From the NCBI RefSeq assembly GCF_036002945.1, contig NZ_CP108529.1:4707001-4771000 (forward strand): DNA of 64,000 bases, read 5' to 3'. Below, piece after piece: positions 8,576 to 17,793 of the stretch. A program made the translations under genes and the position numbers. The notes under the pieces are model-generated. The model saw only the letters and a list, made by a program, of their open reading frames with translations. It was not told where the DNA came from and ran no database searches. Each line of letters begins with the position of its first letter. Position 1 is the first letter of the stretch. The DNA is from Streptomyces sp. NBC_01224 (GTDB taxonomy: Bacteria > Actinomycetota > Actinomycetes > Streptomycetales > Streptomycetaceae).

Positions 8576-11500
8576 TCAGCCGTCGTCGGTGAGCCGCCGG
8601 ACCGCCTCGTCGTACCGTTTGCGGTACTCCGTCCGTGCCGTGACCCGTAGCAGCGCTTCGAGGGCCCGGACCGCGCCCTCGTCGTAACCGGCGGCTTCCG
8701 CCTCCCTCACCGCCAGGTCCAGCAGCCGGATGCCGTCGTCCTCCTCGCCGAGTGCCAGCCGGGCCTCGCCGCTGACGGTCAGCAGCAGCACCCGGCGTGC
8801 GGCCTCCTCGTGCTCGGGCCCGAGGTCGAGCGCCGTCCGGGCGGAGTCGAGGGCGTCCTGCGGCCGGTTCGCGGCGAGCTGCATCCGGGCGAGGTGCTGC
8901 AGCGCGAGCATCTCGGTGTGTGCGTCGCGTTCTTCGCGGGCCAGGCGCACGGCTCGTCCGCAGCCTTCCAGCGCCATGTCGAGCGTGCCCTCCTCGGCCT
9001 GCACGACGGCCAGGTTGATCAGCGCGGTCGCCTCGCCGAGCCGGTCACCGGCCTGCCGGGCGAGGCCGGGCGAGCGCTCCAGCAGGGTGACGGCCTCGGC
9101 GGTCCTGCCCTCCTCGGTCAGCACCCAGCCCAGCAGATTGATCACCCGCGACTCGGCGTACGGATCGCTCTCGGTGCGGGCGGAGTCCAGCGCCAGTTCC
9201 AGCAGCGGGGCCCAGCTGTCCCGTACCCGCCACACCACCTGCGGCCACTGGAGCAGGATGATCCGCCAGGCCCGGTCGTCGAGCCCGGCGGCCCGGGCCG
9301 CGACGGCGGCCAGTGCCAGGTCGTCGCGTTCGGTGGCCAGCCAGCGCATCGCCGCCGCCCGGTCGGTGAAGTCCCTTGTAGCGGCGGGGCGGTGGTAGTC
9401 GTCCGGCAGGACGAAGCAGGGCTCGCCGCCGGGTTCGGCCGTGTCGGCGGCGGCGAGCGCGGTGGCGATGTAGTGGTCGAGGACACGGACGAGGGTCTCG
9501 GACCCGGACGCGGGGTCCAGACCGAGGGCGTAGAGGCGTACCAGATCGTGCAGCACCCAGCGCCCGGGCGCCGTCTCGGTGACGAGGTGGGCGGTGGCGA
9601 GCCGTTCCAGCGCCGCTGCCGCGACGATCGGGTCCGTGCCGGCGAGTGCGGCGGCCGTGTACGGGTCGAAGTGGCGGCCGGGGTGGTGGCCGAGCCGGGC
9701 GAACTGGTGGACGGCGTCCGGCGGCAGCTGCTGCACGGTCAGCCGCAGCGCGGCCGAGACACCGGTGTCGTCCACGTCGAGGTACGTCAGCCGGCTGCGC
9801 TCGTCGGCCAGTTCGTCGGCCAGTCCTGCCAGCGTCCACTGCGGACGCCCCGCCAGCCGGGCCGCGGTGACACGCAGGGCGAGCGGCAGGCCTCCGCAGA
9901 GCCCGGCGAGCCGGCGGGCCGCCACCGGTTCGGCGAAAACCCGTTCCTCGCCGAGGACACCGGCCAGCAGGGCCGTGCTGTCCTGCGGTTCGAGTATGTC
10001 GAGCGGAACGGGACGGGCCGCGTCCGAGGCGATGAGGCCTTCCAGCCGGTGCCGGCTGGTGACCAGCGTGACGCAGTCGGTACCGCCCGGCAGCAGTGGC
10101 CTGACCGTCGCGGAGCCGTGGGCGTTGTCGAGGACGACGAGCAGCCGGCGCCGGTCGGTCAGGGAACGGAAGAGCGCCGCTGCGGCGGGGACGGACTCGG
10201 GGACGCGGCGCGGCGCGACGCCGAGCGCCAGCAGGAACTCACGCAGCACCTCGATGAGCGCGGGCTCGCCGGTGTCACTGAATCCGCGCAGATCGGCGAA
10301 GAGCCGTCCGTCCGGGAAGGCGGCGGGGTTGCGGTGCGCCCACTGGAGGGCCAGCGCGGTCTTTCCCACGCCGGCCGGTCCGGTGACCAGGCAGATGGGA
10401 GCCTCGCCGGCTGCGGCCCGGGTGAGCGCGGCCAGTTCGGCACCCCGCCCGTGGAAGCCGCGGGGTGCACGGGGCAGCAGATCGGTGGGGTGCGGCTCGC
10501 CGACGAGGGGCGGCGGAGGGAGAGGACGGGGAGACGGCAGGCGGCCCGGGGCGGAGCCCGTACGGGCTCCCGCCCCGTCCCCCGTACCGCTGATCAAGTC
10601 GCAGGGGCGGTCGGCCGGTTCGGCCCCCGTATCCGGCCCGGCCCGACGCTCGGCCACCGGACGGGCCATGGACACAGCCCCGCTGCTGTTGGCGATGCCC
10701 GTGCCGTTGACGTGACCGCTCCCGCCGCCCGTGCCACTGCCGGAGCCGGTGCGTGGCCGGACCGGACCGCGCATCGGCGCTGCCGGGCCGTCGGCCGTGT
10801 TCCGTCGGGCGTCCGGTGCGGTGTCCCGTCCGGCGTCCGGCCCGGGGTCGCCGCGCAGGATCAGTGCGTACGCATCGGCGAGCTCGTGCCCCGGGTCGAC
10901 CCCCAGCTCATCGGCGAGCAGCCGCCTCGTGCGGTGGAACCAGTCCAGTGCCTCCGACTGACGACCCGCCCGGTACAGCGCCGTCATCAAGGCCGCCGCC
11001 AGCGACTCCCGCATCGGATGCGCAACCGCTTCCGCCCGTAGCACCGATGCCGCCCGGCTGTGCTCCCCCAACATCGTATAGGCGAGTGCCAGTTGTTCGA
11101 CCGTCGCCAGTCGTGACTCCTCCAGCGAGTGCGCGGCCGCCTGGAGCGGCGGACCGGCGAACGCGCCGTTGAGCGCCGGTCCCTGCCACAGCGACAGGGC
11201 ATCCTTGAGCATCAGTACGGAGTCGGCGGGGCTGCGCTGCTCCCGCGCCAGCATCAGCAGTTCTTCGAACCTCTGGGAGTCCAGCAGGGTTTCCGGTACC
11301 CGCAGCAGATACGCGTCGCCGAGGGTGACCAGCTCCACCCCGTACGCCTCCGCGTCCGCGCCCACCAGGAGGGCGCGCAGCCGGGACACATGCCCCTGGA
11401 TGACGCCACGGGCGTGCAGCGGCGGCGTGTCGTCCCACAGGCAGTCCGTCAACCGGGCGATGGAGACCGGCGTGTTGGCGGACAGCAGGAGCGCGGCGAG

Positions 11501-11584
11501 CAGGCTGCGGCGTTTGGCGGGGCCGAGTGGCAGCGGCCCGGTGAGTGTGTCGACGGAGACGGTGCCGAGCAGCCGGAACTCCAC
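8576..11584 (-). CDS. SARP-type regulator with BTAD, NB-ARC and TPR domains (AfsR-like)
   Basis: Large regulator of 1002 aa. Residues 1-90 are the OmpR-like winged helix of SARPs (VEFRLLGTVSVD, then PAKRRSLLAALLLSANTPVS). Residues about 95-245 are the BTAD helical domain. A Gly/Pro/Arg-rich linker of about 110 residues precedes the NB-ARC ATPase (P-loop GPAGVGKTALAL near residue 400; Walker B RLLVVLDNAH). C-terminal TPR-like helices (LINLAVVQAEEG and others) follow. The GTG at 11584 was chosen because GGGGAG lies 7 nt upstream and it begins the winged helix. AfsR-type proteins integrate phosphorylation or nucleotide signals to control secondary metabolism; no biosynthetic cluster is adjacent, so it may act globally. 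Confidence 0.9.
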   Translation of the reverse strand: MEFRLLGTVSVDTLTGPLPLGPAKRRSLLAALLLSANTPVSIARLTDCLWDDTPPLHARGVIQGHVSRLRALLVGADAEAYGVELVTLGDAYLLRVPETLLDSQRFEELLMLAREQRSPADSVLMLKDALSLWQGPALNGAFAGPPLQAAAHSLEESRLATVEQLALAYTMLGEHSRAASVLRAEAVAHPMRESLAAALMTALYRAGRQSEALDWFHRTRRLLADELGVDPGHELADAYALILRGDPGPDAGRDTAPDARRNTADGPAAPMRGPVRPRTGSGSGTGGGSGHVNGTGIANSSGAVSMARPVAERRAGPDTGAEPADRPCDLISGTGDGAGARTGSAPGRLPSPRPLPPPPLVGEPHPTDLLPRAPRGFHGRGAELAALTRAAAGEAPICLVTGPAGVGKTALALQWAHRNPAAFPDGRLFADLRGFSDTGEPALIEVLREFLLALGVAPRRVPESVPAAAALFRSLTDRRRLLVVLDNAHGSATVRPLLPGGTDCVTLVTSRHRLEGLIASDAARPVPLDILEPQDSTALLAGVLGEERVFAEPVAARRLAGLCGGLPLALRVTAARLAGRPQWTLAGLADELADERSRLTYLDVDDTGVSAALRLTVQQLPPDAVHQFARLGHHPGRHFDPYTAAALAGTDPIVAAAALERLATAHLVTETAPGRWVLHDLVRLYALGLDPASGSETLVRVLDHYIATALAAADTAEPGGEPCFVLPDDYHRPAATRDFTDRAAAMRWLATERDDLALAAVAARAAGLDDRAWRIILLQWPQVVWRVRDSWAPLLELALDSARTESDPYAESRVINLLGWVLTEEGRTAEAVTLLERSPGLARQAGDRLGEATALINLAVVQAEEGTLDMALEGCGRAVRLAREERDAHTEMLALQHLARMQLAANRPQDALDSARTALDLGPEHEEAARRVLLLTVSGEARLALGEEDDGIRLLDLAVREAEAAGYDEGAVRALEALLRVTARTEYRKRYDEAVRRLTDDG

Positions 11585-11715
11585 GAGTGTCTCCCCTTCC
11601 GGGCGGGATGCGCCCGAGGTGGGGCTCGGGACAAGTCCCAGAATATCGGGGGTTCCGAGGGGCCGACGACGGGTCGGGCCCGGTCGGCGGGGCGTGACCT
11701 GACCGGCGTCGTGGG

Positions 11716-11937
11716 TCAGGGGTGGTGGCGCTCGCCCTCGGACACGACAGTGGTGCCGGGCGGCACGACCATCCGGCGACGCCGCGCGATGCTCGCGTGG
11801 ACGAAGACTCCGATGATGCCGACGATCATCATGATCCAGCCGACCAGGTCGACGTCGACGGTGTCCATTTTCCAGTCGGTGGCGAAGGCCGGTATCGCCC
11901 CGGCACCGATGAGGATGATGCATCCTCCGAGTCCCAT
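11716..11937 (-). CDS. small membrane protein, DUF6458-like
   Basis: Protein of 73 aa with two hydrophobic segments, LGGCIILIGAGAIPAF and LVGWIMMIVGIIGVFV, separated by ATDWKMDTVDVD, then an Arg-rich turn (IARRRR) and a polar tail. The spacing matches the DUF6458 family of actinobacterial membrane proteins. The ATG at 11937 has GGAAG about 8 nt upstream and is preferred over longer in-frame extensions. Function unknown. It is transcribed in the same direction as, and just upstream of, the SARP gene. Confidence 0.75.
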   Translation of the reverse strand: MGLGGCIILIGAGAIPAFATDWKMDTVDVDLVGWIMMIVGIIGVFVHASIARRRRMVVPPGTTVVSEGERHHP

Positions 11938-12040
11938 GAATCCCGCTTCCTCGACGGCCCGGTGGTCCGGGCCGGTGTACGGATCGCGTACCCGGCCCGG
12001 CAACGACCATGCCCGGGGCTGCGGTCGGGGCGGGGGAGAC

Positions 12041-13339
12041 TCAGCCCGCGAGGAACGCCGTCATCGCGTTGGCCAGCAGATACGGGTCGTCCGCGCCGCA
12101 CAGTTCACGGGCGCTGTGCATCGACAGGATCGCGACGCCGATGTCCACGGTCTGAATGCCGTGCCGGGCGGCGGTGATCGGGCCGATCGTGGTGCCGCAC
12201 GGCATCGAGTTGTTGGAGACGAACGTCTGCCACGGCACGTCCGCCTTCTGGCATGCCGCCGCGAACACGGCCCGGCCGCTGCCGTCGGTCGCGTACCGCA
12301 TATTGACGTTGACCTTGAGGATCGGTCCGCCGTTGACCATCGGGTGGTGGGTCGGGTCGTGACGCTCGGCGTAGTTGGGGTGGATCGCGTGACCGGTGTC
12401 GGAGGAGAGACAGACGGTCCCGGCGAAGGCGCGGGCACGGTCCTCGTACGTACCGCCGCGGGCGAACACCGAGCGTTCCAGGACCGTGCCGAGCAGCGGT
12501 CCGTCGGCGCCGGTGTCGGACTGCGAGCCGTTCTCCTCGTGGTCGAAGGCGGCCATGACCGGGATGTACGGAAGTTCGGTGTCCGGCTGCCCGGCGACGG
12601 CGGCGAGCGCGGCGGTCGCCGAGTGCACGGAGAGCAGGTTGTCCATCCTGGGCCCGGCCAGCAGCTCACGGTCCCGGCCCAGGTAGGCGGGCGGCTCGAC
12701 GGGGTGCGGCATCAGGTCCCAGCCGGTCACGTCCTCGGTGTCGACGCCCGCCTCCTCGGCGACGAAGCGGATCAGGTCGCCCTCCTCGACGTCCCCGAGC
12801 CCCCAGATCGGCTGCATGTGCTTCTGCCGGTCGAGCTTCAGGCCGTCGGGGTTGGCGGAACGGTCCAGATGCACGGCCAGCTGCGGTACGCGCAGGAGCG
12901 GCCGGTCGATGTTCACCAGCCGGTGTGTGCCGTCGCGCAGCGAGATCCGGCCGGCGAGACCGAGGTCCCGGTCGAGCCAGGTGTTGAGGAGCGTCCCGCC
13001 GTAGATCTCCACGGCGATCTGCCGCCAGCCGTACGCCCCGGTGTCGGGCAGCGGCTTGACCCGCAGATTCGGCGAGTCGGTGTGCGCCCCGACGATCCGG
13101 TACGGAGTGTGCGCCGCGGCGCCCTCCGGCACGTACCAGGCCACGATCGCACCACCGCGCAGGACGTACTTCCCCCCGCTGGTGCCGTCCCAGGCCGCGG
13201 TCTCCTCGACCTGTCGGAATCCGGCCTTCTCCAGCCGCTCGGCAGCGGTGGCCACGGCGTGGTACGGGGAGGGGGAGGCCATCAGGAAGGCCATCAGATC
13301 GTCGGTGTGACCGCGGTCGAAGCGGAGGGAGGAACTCAT
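12041..13339 (-). CDS. M18 family aminopeptidase
   Basis: Cytosolic dinuclear zinc aminopeptidase of 432 aa, preferring acidic or neutral N-terminal residues in characterised relatives. Metal-ligand motifs in order are VGAHTDSPNLR, GPRMDNLLSVHS, DHEENGSQS, the SSDTGHAIHPNY region and, at the C-terminus, DIGVAILSMHSARE. The length is normal for the family (about 430). The start is taken at ATG 13339; a GTG nine bases upstream (13348) is possible. It stands alone, between the DUF6458 gene and a Uma2 gene on the same strand. Confidence 0.9.
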   Translation of the reverse strand: MSSSLRFDRGHTDDLMAFLMASPSPYHAVATAAERLEKAGFRQVEETAAWDGTSGGKYVLRGGAIVAWYVPEGAAAHTPYRIVGAHTDSPNLRVKPLPDTGAYGWRQIAVEIYGGTLLNTWLDRDLGLAGRISLRDGTHRLVNIDRPLLRVPQLAVHLDRSANPDGLKLDRQKHMQPIWGLGDVEEGDLIRFVAEEAGVDTEDVTGWDLMPHPVEPPAYLGRDRELLAGPRMDNLLSVHSATAALAAVAGQPDTELPYIPVMAAFDHEENGSQSDTGADGPLLGTVLERSVFARGGTYEDRARAFAGTVCLSSDTGHAIHPNYAERHDPTHHPMVNGGPILKVNVNMRYATDGSGRAVFAAACQKADVPWQTFVSNNSMPCGTTIGPITAARHGIQTVDIGVAILSMHSARELCGADDPYLLANAMTAFLAG

Positions 13340-13453
13340 GTTCTTCACTGTAACGAGGCCGGACCGGGAGGTTTCACCGTCGCCCCGCGGCCGGCGCCCG
13401 CTCGATGCCCGGGGAGTGTCGCGGGGGCTTCTCGCTGTTCCGGGCCACCAGGA

Positions 13454-14065
13454 CTACAGCTTGTCGATGGCGGTCAGGTCGATGTCGATGTCATACGGGG
13501 CGGAGAGCTTCAGCCGGTCGTGGTGGACGCCGGTGGAGACGTATGTCTTGTTGACCGGGTCCAGCTGATACGTCCAGACCACGGGCCGGTCGTTCTCGGC
13601 TATCTCGACGAGCCAGAAGTTCGGGATGCCCGCCCCCGCGTACTTGTGCGGCTTGGTGTCGCGGTCCCTGGCCTCGGAATCGGGCGAGACGACCTCCACG
13701 GCGAGCAGGACATCGGCGGCCTGGTAGCGGGTCTGGCGCTGGTCCCCGTCCGCTTCGGCCGTCACCACGACGAGGTCGGGTTCCGGGGCGTTGCGTTTGC
13801 CGAGCACGACGGCCATTTCGCGGCGAACGCGAAGATCTTCCGGAACGTGGCTGCGCAGCCCCTGTTCCAACAGATACATCGCCAGCGCGTGGAACTTCCG
13901 CTGCGGACCCACGAAAACAAGACTCCCGTCGATCAGCTCTGTGTGCGGCGGGAGGTCGTGAAGCGTGAACAGGTCGTCCACGGTGTAGCCGTCCGGCGGC
14001 GGCACCGGCCACTTGGCATCGTCGCGCCGCAGCTGCGACGCTTCGGGCAGTGCCTCGGCGGTCAT
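13454..14065 (-). CDS. Uma2 family endonuclease-like protein (copy 1)
   Basis: Protein of 203 aa with the restriction-endonuclease-like fold of the Uma2/DUF820 family. The catalytic PD-(D/E)xK-like residues sit in EPDLVVV (Asp) and LLAVEVVSPDSEARDRDTKPHKYAGAGIPNFWLVE, which supplies the Glu-x-Val and downstream Lys. The ATG at 14065 has an excellent GGGAGGA Shine-Dalgarno. Family members are abundant in Streptomyces and cyanobacteria; their biological role is unsettled and they are not obviously mobile. A second, shorter member occurs at 25202. Confidence 0.85.
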   Translation of the reverse strand: MTAEALPEASQLRRDDAKWPVPPPDGYTVDDLFTLHDLPPHTELIDGSLVFVGPQRKFHALAMYLLEQGLRSHVPEDLRVRREMAVVLGKRNAPEPDLVVVTAEADGDQRQTRYQAADVLLAVEVVSPDSEARDRDTKPHKYAGAGIPNFWLVEIAENDRPVVWTYQLDPVNKTYVSTGVHHDRLKLSAPYDIDIDLTAIDKL

Positions 14066-14204
14066 GGTTCCTCCCATGGGCGGGATTCTCGGCCGTGCAC
14101 TCAGCGTACCCAGCTGATACGACAGCACCGCCACCCGAAAGCGTGTCCGGGTGACGGTGCGTGTTGACGATCTCGGGCGGAGAAGGCCTAGTACTCCAGC
14201 GGGA

Positions 14205-16031
14205 CTAGAACGCGGCCTCGTCCAGCTCCATCAGCGAGTTGTCGACGGACTCGGCGAGTGCGCGCTCGGCGGAGACGCCCGGCAGGATGTTCGCGGCGAA
14301 GAATTTCGCGGCGGCGATCTTGCCCTGGTAGAAGGCGACGTCCTTCGCGGAGGCGGCCGGCAGCTTCTCGGCCGCCACGGCCGCGCCCTTGAGCAGCAGG
14401 TAGCCGACGACGACATCGCCGGAGGCCATCAGCAGGCGGGTGGTGTTGAGGCCCACCTTGTAGATGTTCTTGACGTCCTCGCCGGTGGCCGTGAGGTCGG
14501 TGATCATCGTGCCGACGATCGCCTCCAGGTCCACGGCCGCCTTGGCGAGCGAGTCCAGCGCACCGGACAGTTCCTCGTTGCCCTGGGCGCCGGCGAGGAA
14601 CTTCTTGATCTCCTCGGAGAGGGTGTTGAGCGAGGCACCCTGGTCGCGGACGATCTTCCGGAAGAAGAAGTCCTGGCCCTGGATCGCCGTCGTGCCCTCG
14701 TACAGCGTGTCGATCTTGGCGTCACGGATGTACTGCTCGATCGGGTATTCCTGGAGGTACCCGGAGCCACCGAACGTCTGGAGCGACTGCGCCAGCTGTT
14801 CGTACGACTTCTCGGAGCCGTAGCCCTTCACGATCGGGAGCAGCAGGTCGTTGAGGCCGTGCAGCGCCTTCGCGTCCTCGCCCGCGGCCTCCTTCTCCTG
14901 GATCGCGTCCTGGACGGAGGCGGTGTACAGGACGAGGGAGCGCATGCCCTCCGCGTACGCCTTCTGCGTCATGAGCGCGCGGCGCACGTCGGGGTGGTGC
15001 GTGATGGTGACCTTGGGGGCGGCCTTGTCCATGAACTGCGACAGGTCCGTGCCCTGGACGCGCTCCTTGGCGTACTCCAGCGCGCTCAGGTAGCCGGTCG
15101 ACAGGGTCGCGATGGCCTTCGTGCCGACCATCATGCGGGCGAACTCGATGATGCGGAACATCTGGCGGATGCCGTCGTGCTTGTCACCGATCAGCCAGCC
15201 CTTGGCGGGGTGCTGGTCGCCGAACGTCATCTCGCAGGTGTTGGACGCCTTGAGGCCCATCTTGTGCTCGACGTTCGTCGCGTACACGCCGTTGCGCTCG
15301 CCCAGCTCGCCGGTGGTCCAGTCGAAGTGGAACTTCGGGACCATGAAGAGCGAGAGGCCCTTCGTGCCCGGACCTGCGCCCTCGGGGCGGGCCAGCACGT
15401 AGTGGATGATGTTCTCGGACATGTCGTGCTCGCCCGAGGTGATGAAGCGCTTCACACCTTCGATGTGCCAGGAGCCGTCCTCCTGCTCGACGGCCTTCGT
15501 GCGGCCCGCGCCGACGTCCGAACCGGCGTCCGGCTCGGTCAGCACCATCGTCGAGCCCCACTGCTTCTCGACAGCGATCTCGGCGATCTTCTTCTGCGCC
15601 TCGTTGCCCTCGTCGAAGAGGATGCCGGCGAACGCCGGGCCCGAGGAGTACATCCAGACGGCCGGGTTCGAGCCGAGCAGCAGCTCCGCGTAGGACCAGA
15701 TCAGGGAGCGCGGGGAGGTGGTGCCGCCGATCTCCTCGGGCAGGCCCAGACGCCAGTACTCGGAGTCCATGAACGCCTGGTACGACTTCTTGAAGCTCTC
15801 CGGGACCGGCGCGGTGTTGGTCTCCGGGTCGAAGACCGGCGGGTTGCGGTCGGCGTCGGCGAAGGATTCGGCCAGCTCGTTCTCCGCGAGGCGGGCGACC
15901 TCGTCGAGGATGCTCTTCGCCGTCTCGACGTCCATCTCGGCGAACGGGCCGGTGCCGTACGTCTTGTCGCGCCCGAGCACCTCGAAGAGGTTGAACTCGA
16001 TGTCGCGGAGATTCGACTTGTAGTGCCCCAT
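14205..16031 (-). CDS. acyl-CoA dehydrogenase
   Basis: FAD-dependent enzyme of 608 aa that oxidises an acyl-CoA to the enoyl-CoA. It belongs to the long acyl-CoA dehydrogenase class with a C-terminal extension (usual length about 600), like FadE5/DmdC-type proteins. Visible features are the central FAD/substrate region (MVLTEPDAGSDVGAG, then HIEGVKRFITSGEHD) and the active-site region YIRDAKIDTLYEGTTAIQG, containing the likely catalytic Glu. The ATG at 16031 gives MGHYKSNLRDIEFNLFE, the normal start of this class. It is divergent from the SseB-like gene. Substrate chain length cannot be deduced. Confidence 0.92.
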   Translation of the reverse strand: MGHYKSNLRDIEFNLFEVLGRDKTYGTGPFAEMDVETAKSILDEVARLAENELAESFADADRNPPVFDPETNTAPVPESFKKSYQAFMDSEYWRLGLPEEIGGTTSPRSLIWSYAELLLGSNPAVWMYSSGPAFAGILFDEGNEAQKKIAEIAVEKQWGSTMVLTEPDAGSDVGAGRTKAVEQEDGSWHIEGVKRFITSGEHDMSENIIHYVLARPEGAGPGTKGLSLFMVPKFHFDWTTGELGERNGVYATNVEHKMGLKASNTCEMTFGDQHPAKGWLIGDKHDGIRQMFRIIEFARMMVGTKAIATLSTGYLSALEYAKERVQGTDLSQFMDKAAPKVTITHHPDVRRALMTQKAYAEGMRSLVLYTASVQDAIQEKEAAGEDAKALHGLNDLLLPIVKGYGSEKSYEQLAQSLQTFGGSGYLQEYPIEQYIRDAKIDTLYEGTTAIQGQDFFFRKIVRDQGASLNTLSEEIKKFLAGAQGNEELSGALDSLAKAAVDLEAIVGTMITDLTATGEDVKNIYKVGLNTTRLLMASGDVVVGYLLLKGAAVAAEKLPAASAKDVAFYQGKIAAAKFFAANILPGVSAERALAESVDNSLMELDEAAF

Positions 16032-16203
16032 GGGAAGGCTCCGTAATCAATAGCAGTGGCGTGCAGCACCCCGGGAAGGGGCGTGGGCCGGGCGGGCGAC
16101 GAGCTGGCGGTGCGTATATCAGCTGACCTCTCCGATGATGCTACCCGTCAGTAATAAGACGCAACCCCTCAAGGGTCTGATGTGTCCGATTACTCTTTGC
16201 GGT

Positions 16204-16644
16204 ATGTACGGCTACGACCAGAACCCGGGCGCACAGCAGCAGATGGGTGGCGGCTACGGCGAGCAGCCGCTGTATCCCGAGCCTTCGCCGCCGTCCCTGG
16301 GGGATGCGGTACGGGCCTTCACCACCGGCTCGCTGTCCGCCGAGGACTTCCAGCAGATCTTCGCGACGTCGAAGGTCTACTGCCCGCGTGGCGACAACCC
16401 CGGATTCCTCGCGCTGCACAACACCCAGCAGCCGGTGATCCCGATGTTCACCACGCTCAAGGAGTTGCGGCTGTACGCGGGCAAGGAGTCCAAGTACTTC
16501 GTGATCACCGGGGCCGAGGTGATCGACCTGCTGCCGACCGGCTACGGCTTCGTCCTCGACATGGAGGGTGAGCACCGGATGGTCTTCGACGCCAAGGCCG
16601 TGGAGCAGATGGTCGACTTCGCGATGCGCCGTATGTACGGCTGA
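16204..16644 (+). CDS. SseB family protein
   Basis: Protein of 146 aa. A Gly/Gln/Pro-rich N-terminus (GAQQQMGGGYGEQPLYPEP) precedes an SseB N-terminal-like domain with FLALHNTQQPVIPMFTTLKELRLYAGKESKYFVITGAEVIDLLPTGYGFVLD, here spanning about residues 60-125. The family was named from E. coli SseB, but its actinomycete role is unknown. The ATG at 16204 has no clear ribosome-binding site and may head a leaderless message. A textbook hairpin terminator follows. Confidence 0.78.
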   Translation: MYGYDQNPGAQQQMGGGYGEQPLYPEPSPPSLGDAVRAFTTGSLSAEDFQQIFATSKVYCPRGDNPGFLALHNTQQPVIPMFTTLKELRLYAGKESKYFVITGAEVIDLLPTGYGFVLDMEGEHRMVFDAKAVEQMVDFAMRRMYG

Positions 16645-16660
16645 CGTCCGAGTCTTCCGG

Positions 16661-16692
16661 AAGGGGCCCGTACCGATTGGTACGGGCCCCTT
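16661..16692 (+). terminator. Rho-independent-type terminator after the SseB gene
   Basis: AAGGGGCCCGTACC and GGTACGGGCCCCTT form a perfect 14-bp stem with a four-base loop (GATT), 16 nt past the SseB stop and followed by CTC. Confidence 0.9.
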
Positions 16693-16786
16693 CTCGCTGT
16701 CCGGGCGGTGCGGGAATGAACGACGCCTTGCGGGATGTTCACCATTCAACTAAATTGGGCTCAGGACAATCCCGGAGGTGGCTCCC

Positions 16787-17743
16787 ATGCCCGCAGTGAC
16801 CGTCGAAAACCCACTGACCCTGCCCAAGGTCGCCGCCTCGGGCGACGCCACGGCCCGTCCCGTGCTCGCCGTCACGACGGCGCCGAGCGGATTCGAGGGC
16901 GAGGGCTTCCCGGTTCGCCGTGCGTTCGCCGGGATCAACTACAAGTACCTCGACCCGTTCATCATGATGGACCAGATGGGCGAGGTGGAGTACGCGGCCG
17001 GAGAGCCGAAGGGCACCCCCTGGCACCCGCACCGCGGCTTCGAGACCGTCACGTACCTGATCGACGGAACCTTCGTCCACCAGGACTCCAACGGCGGCGG
17101 CGGAACCATCCGCAACGGCGACACCCAGTGGATGACCGCCGGGTCCGGCCTCCTCCACATCGAGGCGCCGCCGGAGTCCCTCGTGATGTCGGGCGGTCTC
17201 TTCCACGGCCTCCAGCTCTGGGTGAACCTGCCCAAGGCCGACAAGATGATGGCCCCCCGCTACCAGGACATCCGCGGCGGCCAGGTCCAGCTCCTCGCCT
17301 CCCCGGACGGCGGCGCGCTGCTCCGCGTCATCGCCGGTGAGCTCGACGGGCACGAGGGCCCCGGCATCACCCACACCCCGATCACGATGATCCACGCCAC
17401 CGTCCGTCCCGGCGCCGAGGTGACCCTGCCGTGGCGCGAGGACTTCAACGGACTCGCGTACGTGCTCGCCGGGCGCGGCACCGTCGGTGCGGAGCGCCGC
17501 CCCGTCCACATGGGGCAGACCGCGGTCTTCGGCGCCGGTTCCTCACTGACCGTCCGCGCGGACGAGAAGCAGGACGGCAACGCCCCTGACCTGGAGGTCG
17601 TCCTGCTCGGCGGTCGTCCGATCCGCGAGCCGATGGCGCACTACGGGCCGTTCGTGATGAACAGTCAGGCCGAACTGAAGCAGGCCTTCGAGGACTTCCA
17701 GGCCGGTCGCCTCGGTACGGTGCCCGCCGTCCACGGAATGTGA
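16787..17743 (+). CDS. pirin family protein
   Basis: Bicupin protein of 318 aa. The N-terminal cupin has the conserved metal-binding segment WHPHRGFETVTYLIDG and the following GTIRNGDTQWMTAGSGLLHIE, which supply three His and a Glu for Fe(II). The C-terminal cupin begins near GPGITHTPITMIHATVRPG. Pirins include quercetin 2,3-dioxygenases and redox-responsive regulators; S. ambofaciens pirin has been linked to acyl-CoA dehydrogenase control, which is suggestive because an acyl-CoA dehydrogenase lies 0.7 kb away. ATG 16787 is preferred to the GTG at 16778 because GGAGG lies 8 nt upstream. Confidence 0.88.
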   Translation: MPAVTVENPLTLPKVAASGDATARPVLAVTTAPSGFEGEGFPVRRAFAGINYKYLDPFIMMDQMGEVEYAAGEPKGTPWHPHRGFETVTYLIDGTFVHQDSNGGGGTIRNGDTQWMTAGSGLLHIEAPPESLVMSGGLFHGLQLWVNLPKADKMMAPRYQDIRGGQVQLLASPDGGALLRVIAGELDGHEGPGITHTPITMIHATVRPGAEVTLPWREDFNGLAYVLAGRGTVGAERRPVHMGQTAVFGAGSSLTVRADEKQDGNAPDLEVVLLGGRPIREPMAHYGPFVMNSQAELKQAFEDFQAGRLGTVPAVHGM

Positions 17744-17793
17744 CACCCGCGGACGGAGTGGACATCACACCTGCACCGTGATCGGGTGGGAGG

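Noticed and set aside
8576..11584. SARP-type regulator as marker of a biosynthetic gene cluster
   Set aside because: No polyketide, peptide, terpene or tailoring genes lie near it.
14151..16046. 631-aa open frame opposite the acyl-CoA dehydrogenase
   Set aside because: Leu/Val/Arg-rich shadow frame; the sense strand encodes a complete, recognisable enzyme.
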